A stretch of DNA of 26,301 nucleotides, taken from contig QXVZ01008206.1 in NCBI GenBank assembly GCA_008931825.1, forward strand, positions 1-26,301. The letters are read 5' to 3'. Source of the DNA: Phallusia fumigata. Its lineage: Eukaryota > Chordata > Ascidiacea > Phlebobranchia > Ascidiidae. Made by a program: the position numbers and the translations under genes. The notes under the pieces were generated by a model. It did no database searches. It was not told the origin of the DNA and was given only the letters and a program-made list of their open reading frames with translations. The first letter of the stretch is position 1. Each line of letters opens with the position of its first letter. Below, in pieces: positions 24,155 to 26,301 of this stretch.

Positions 24155-26301
24155 CTGTGATAAACACACGAAGGTTAAGATGAACCTGTTGGATTTTATA
24201 ATTACATCATGTTAATTGTTTACATTTAACAAGAACAAAAAATATTTTTAATGTGTAAAGTGACATAACGTGTTAGTTCTGTCTGTTGAGTAAACAGCAA
24301 CTACATTACACAAAATTTTGCTAGACAATACTTACAGGAATCACAAGCATTTCAATTCCTTCCCCAATAAGTTTTACTCCAATGGGAGTGATTTTACAAT
24401 CCCTTAGCACTAATTTTTCCACCTTTTCCAGGCAACTTGTTAGATGCCTGACACCTCCATCTCCTATCTTGTTATAACTCAGATCAAGTCCTTTCATCTG
24501 TTGAGAGATAGGTACATTCTGTATTGGTTCTTTTTGCAAGGTACACAACATATAATAAAATTTTACAAAAAAATTTTACCGAAAGGGAGAGTGTCTTTAG
24601 TCTGACAGACAAAGTATCAACTCCAGTGGAAGTGATATTGCATTTTACAAGCACTAATTCCTCCATTTTGTCCAAGTGGCTTGATAGGTGTCCTACACCT
24701 TCATCACAGATTCTGTTGCCACTCAGGTCAAGTCTTTTTAACTGCAAAATGTTTGAAAGTGGAATGTTAAATTTCTTTGTTTAAAACTGAAACAATGCCA
24801 TTCAACAAATGCATGGGATTTCAACAGAAATTTTACTTTCATTATTTGCTTCATTTTTCTCACCTTCTACCCAGTTTTAGGCTTTCTCATTTTACACTGA
24901 TAACGGCAACAGCAATTGGCAAAACGATTGCATTTAAAATGTATTTACTACACACAAGGGCCATGGTTTTTAATGAAGCAGCAACTTAAATAAGTTAAGT
25001 CAGTGTATTGTGTTTTATAATAGAAATTAGTTACAGGAATCCGAAGCTTTTCAAGTCCTCCACTCAAAAATTGAACTCCATGGGCGGTGATGTCGCATTC
25101 CCTTAGCACCAACTTTTCTATCTTGTCCAATCCAGGTGTCAGTTGCCTAACACCCTCATCTCCTATCTTGTTGCAACTCAGGTTTAGTGCTTTCATCTGT
25201 GGAACATGTGATTTAAACATTAATTATAACATTTTTTGCTACAGTTGTAATTAGTAAAATTACCAAAAGTATAATTTACAAAACACAAAACAAAGTTTTT
25301 TTGCAAATGTAAAAGGACATTACACATAGACTTTTTTCAAGATAATGTGACAGGCCACAGTATCCAATTCAGTACTTCAAATCCCGTCTAATTCGACTTT
25401 AGCATAACATCTTGTAGGGGACTAGCAAAAAATCACTGTACGACCATAAACTGATCTATGATCTATCAAAATTTATCTAACCCATTCACAATTTATTTTT
25501 TTGGGGGTTAAGGGTTAATTATGTCTGAAACATGTTCCACCTTTTTGGAGGGTTGCCATCAGTTGCACAGTGACCCAACAAAGAATTAATCCGGCAGCTA
25601 TAATCATTTCACAGCTTCTAAATATCATCAACTTTAGAGAAAAAAACACAGGTTACTTACAGGAGTTTCAAGGATCTGAAGGCCCGCAACCATAATCTGA
25701 ACTTTCTTGAAAGTTATATTGCAATCCCACAGCACAAGTCTCTCTATCTTGTCCAAGCAACTTGTAAGATGTCGAACACCATCTTCTCCTATCTTGTTTC
25801 CATCCAGGGCAAGCTCTTTTATCTATAAGAGGATTTTTTGAAATTCATTTACAACATAGTTCATTATAAATTACCAAAATTTGTGATGTTCACATGCAAG
25901 GTGAAATTAGAAAACATTTCGAACATCAAGCAAAATTCATGTAAATAATATATAATTGTATTGTATAACATTTGCGTCCCCTGCTTACATTGATATCACC
26001 AACAGTGTGGAGGTGTCTAGGCTAGCGACTTGGTCACAGGTACAGGTAAAGTCAATGAACTATTACCAAAAAGTTTTCCTGCAAATTTGACACCAACTGA
26101 CTTTGTATTTCATTTTGCTAATTCCTTCACAAATCCACTTTAATGATTCAGAGTTCAGGTTGCAATGTCGTAGATCCAGCTGCTCAACAGGTCGATCCAA
26201 TCTGGGAAGAATCTGCGCCAAGGCATGAGCTCCACTTAATGAGAATGGAGTGAAACTGAAATTGCCAACTTGGATATGCTTTGCACAGGAGTTTATCACT
26301 T
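24074..26301 (-). CDS. NLR (NACHT-LRR) receptor, right-edge gene, 3' part
   Basis: Exons in transcript order: 26301-26102 (cut by the edge), 25822-25661, 25196-25035, 24741-24580, 24497-24336 and terminal 24154-24074. The exons encode an LRR-entry segment, eight leucine-rich repeats in four 54-codon exons, and a truncated last repeat ending at TAA. Exon length, phase and sequence match the central NLR. The NACHT domain would lie to the right of the window. It is convergent with DCXR. Confidence 0.88.
24336..24497 (-). CDS. LRR exon 4 of right-edge NLR
   Basis: 162 bp, phase 0-0, donor GTAAGT. Repeats LDLSYNKIGDGGVRHLTSCL and LVLRDCKITPIGVKLI. Close to the family consensus. Confidence 0.9.
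24580..24741 (-). CDS. LRR exon 3 of right-edge NLR
   Basis: 162 bp, phase 0-0, donor GTAAAA (weaker than its siblings). Repeats LDLSGNRICDEGVGHLSSHL and LVLVKCNITSTGVDTL. It ends LSLS where the others end in Pro. Its neighbour exon is only 82 bp away. Confidence 0.87.
25035..25196 (-). CDS. LRR exon 2 of right-edge NLR
   Basis: 162 bp, phase 0-0, donor GTAACT. Repeats LNLSCNKIGDEGVRQLTPGL and LVLRECDITAHGVQFL. Confidence 0.9.
25197..25660. other. Intron, no feature seen
   Basis: AT-rich, with short traces of the dispersed family (TGTAGGGGACTAGCA at about 25412). No exon or mobile-element end is recognised. Confidence 0.4.
25661..25822 (-). CDS. LRR exon 1 of right-edge NLR
   Basis: 162 bp, phase 0-0, donor GTAAGT, starting with Ile instead of Met, so it has no ATG. 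Repeats IKELALDGNKIGEDGVRHL and LVLWDCNITFKKVQIM. FKK replaces the usual xxG turn. Like LRR exon 1 of the central gene it starts IKE and has a Trp in the second repeat, so the two are probably orthologous positions. Confidence 0.88.
26102..26301 (-). CDS. LRR-entry exon of right-edge NLR, partial
   Basis: Reads VINSCAKHIQVGNFSFTPFS, then LSGAHALAQILPRLDRPVEQ, LDLRHCNLNSESLKWICEGI and KMKYK, ending at donor GTCAGT in phase 0. It is homologous to 14052-14309. The 5' part is beyond the window. Confidence 0.88.

Overview
The window looks like nuclear DNA of an invertebrate chordate. It is AT-rich, with multi-exon genes, short GT-AG introns, many small DNA-transposon remnants and isolated single N bases that behave like contig joins. 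An expanded family of NACHT-LRR (NLR) immune receptors and a chordate-like L-xylulose reductase suggest an ascidian, plausibly Ciona. The organism is an inference, not a proof.

Four genes are supported. Three are related NLRs in tandem on the minus strand. (1) At the left edge (1-1982) is the 5' part of one NLR: start exon, two short exons and the beginning of the NACHT exon. (2) The central NLR is nearly complete (about 7673-18131): start exon 18035-18131, short exons 17704-17802 and 17592-17636, one large NACHT exon 15718-17025, a helical exon 14447-14619, an LRR-entry exon 14052-14309, then seven LRR exons. Six are exactly 162 bp and one is 165 bp; all are phase 0-0. Its last exon is unresolved. 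(3) At the right edge (24074-26301) is the 3' part of a third NLR: LRR-entry exon, four 162-bp LRR exons and a truncated terminal LRR exon with its stop codon.

Between the central and right-hand NLRs, on the plus strand, is a seven-exon DCXR (L-xylulose / dicarbonyl reductase) gene at 20083-23239. Its catalytic residues fall at the same numbers as in the human enzyme. A contig join interrupts exon 5. DCXR and the right-hand NLR are convergent.

The rest is mostly repeat. One uncharacterised family combines a conserved GATTGTTTC...TGGGTCC...ACACATG block with ~130-bp units that carry a variable hairpin; it occurs in almost every intron and spacer. A 1917-bp block containing the left NLR's start exon is repeated in near-perfect tandem across an N, followed by a third, diverged partial copy that lacks a hAT-like insertion. 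Well-delimited MITEs lie at 6981-7394 and 8967-9419. A head-to-head pair of tRNA-like sequences lies at 13508-13819, and hAT-like ends flank or lie inside DCXR.

The NLRs would act as intracellular sensors: a short N-terminus without a visible death fold, an ATPase switch (NACHT), then a modular LRR sensor grown by exon duplication. DCXR is a housekeeping sugar/dicarbonyl reductase with no evident functional link.
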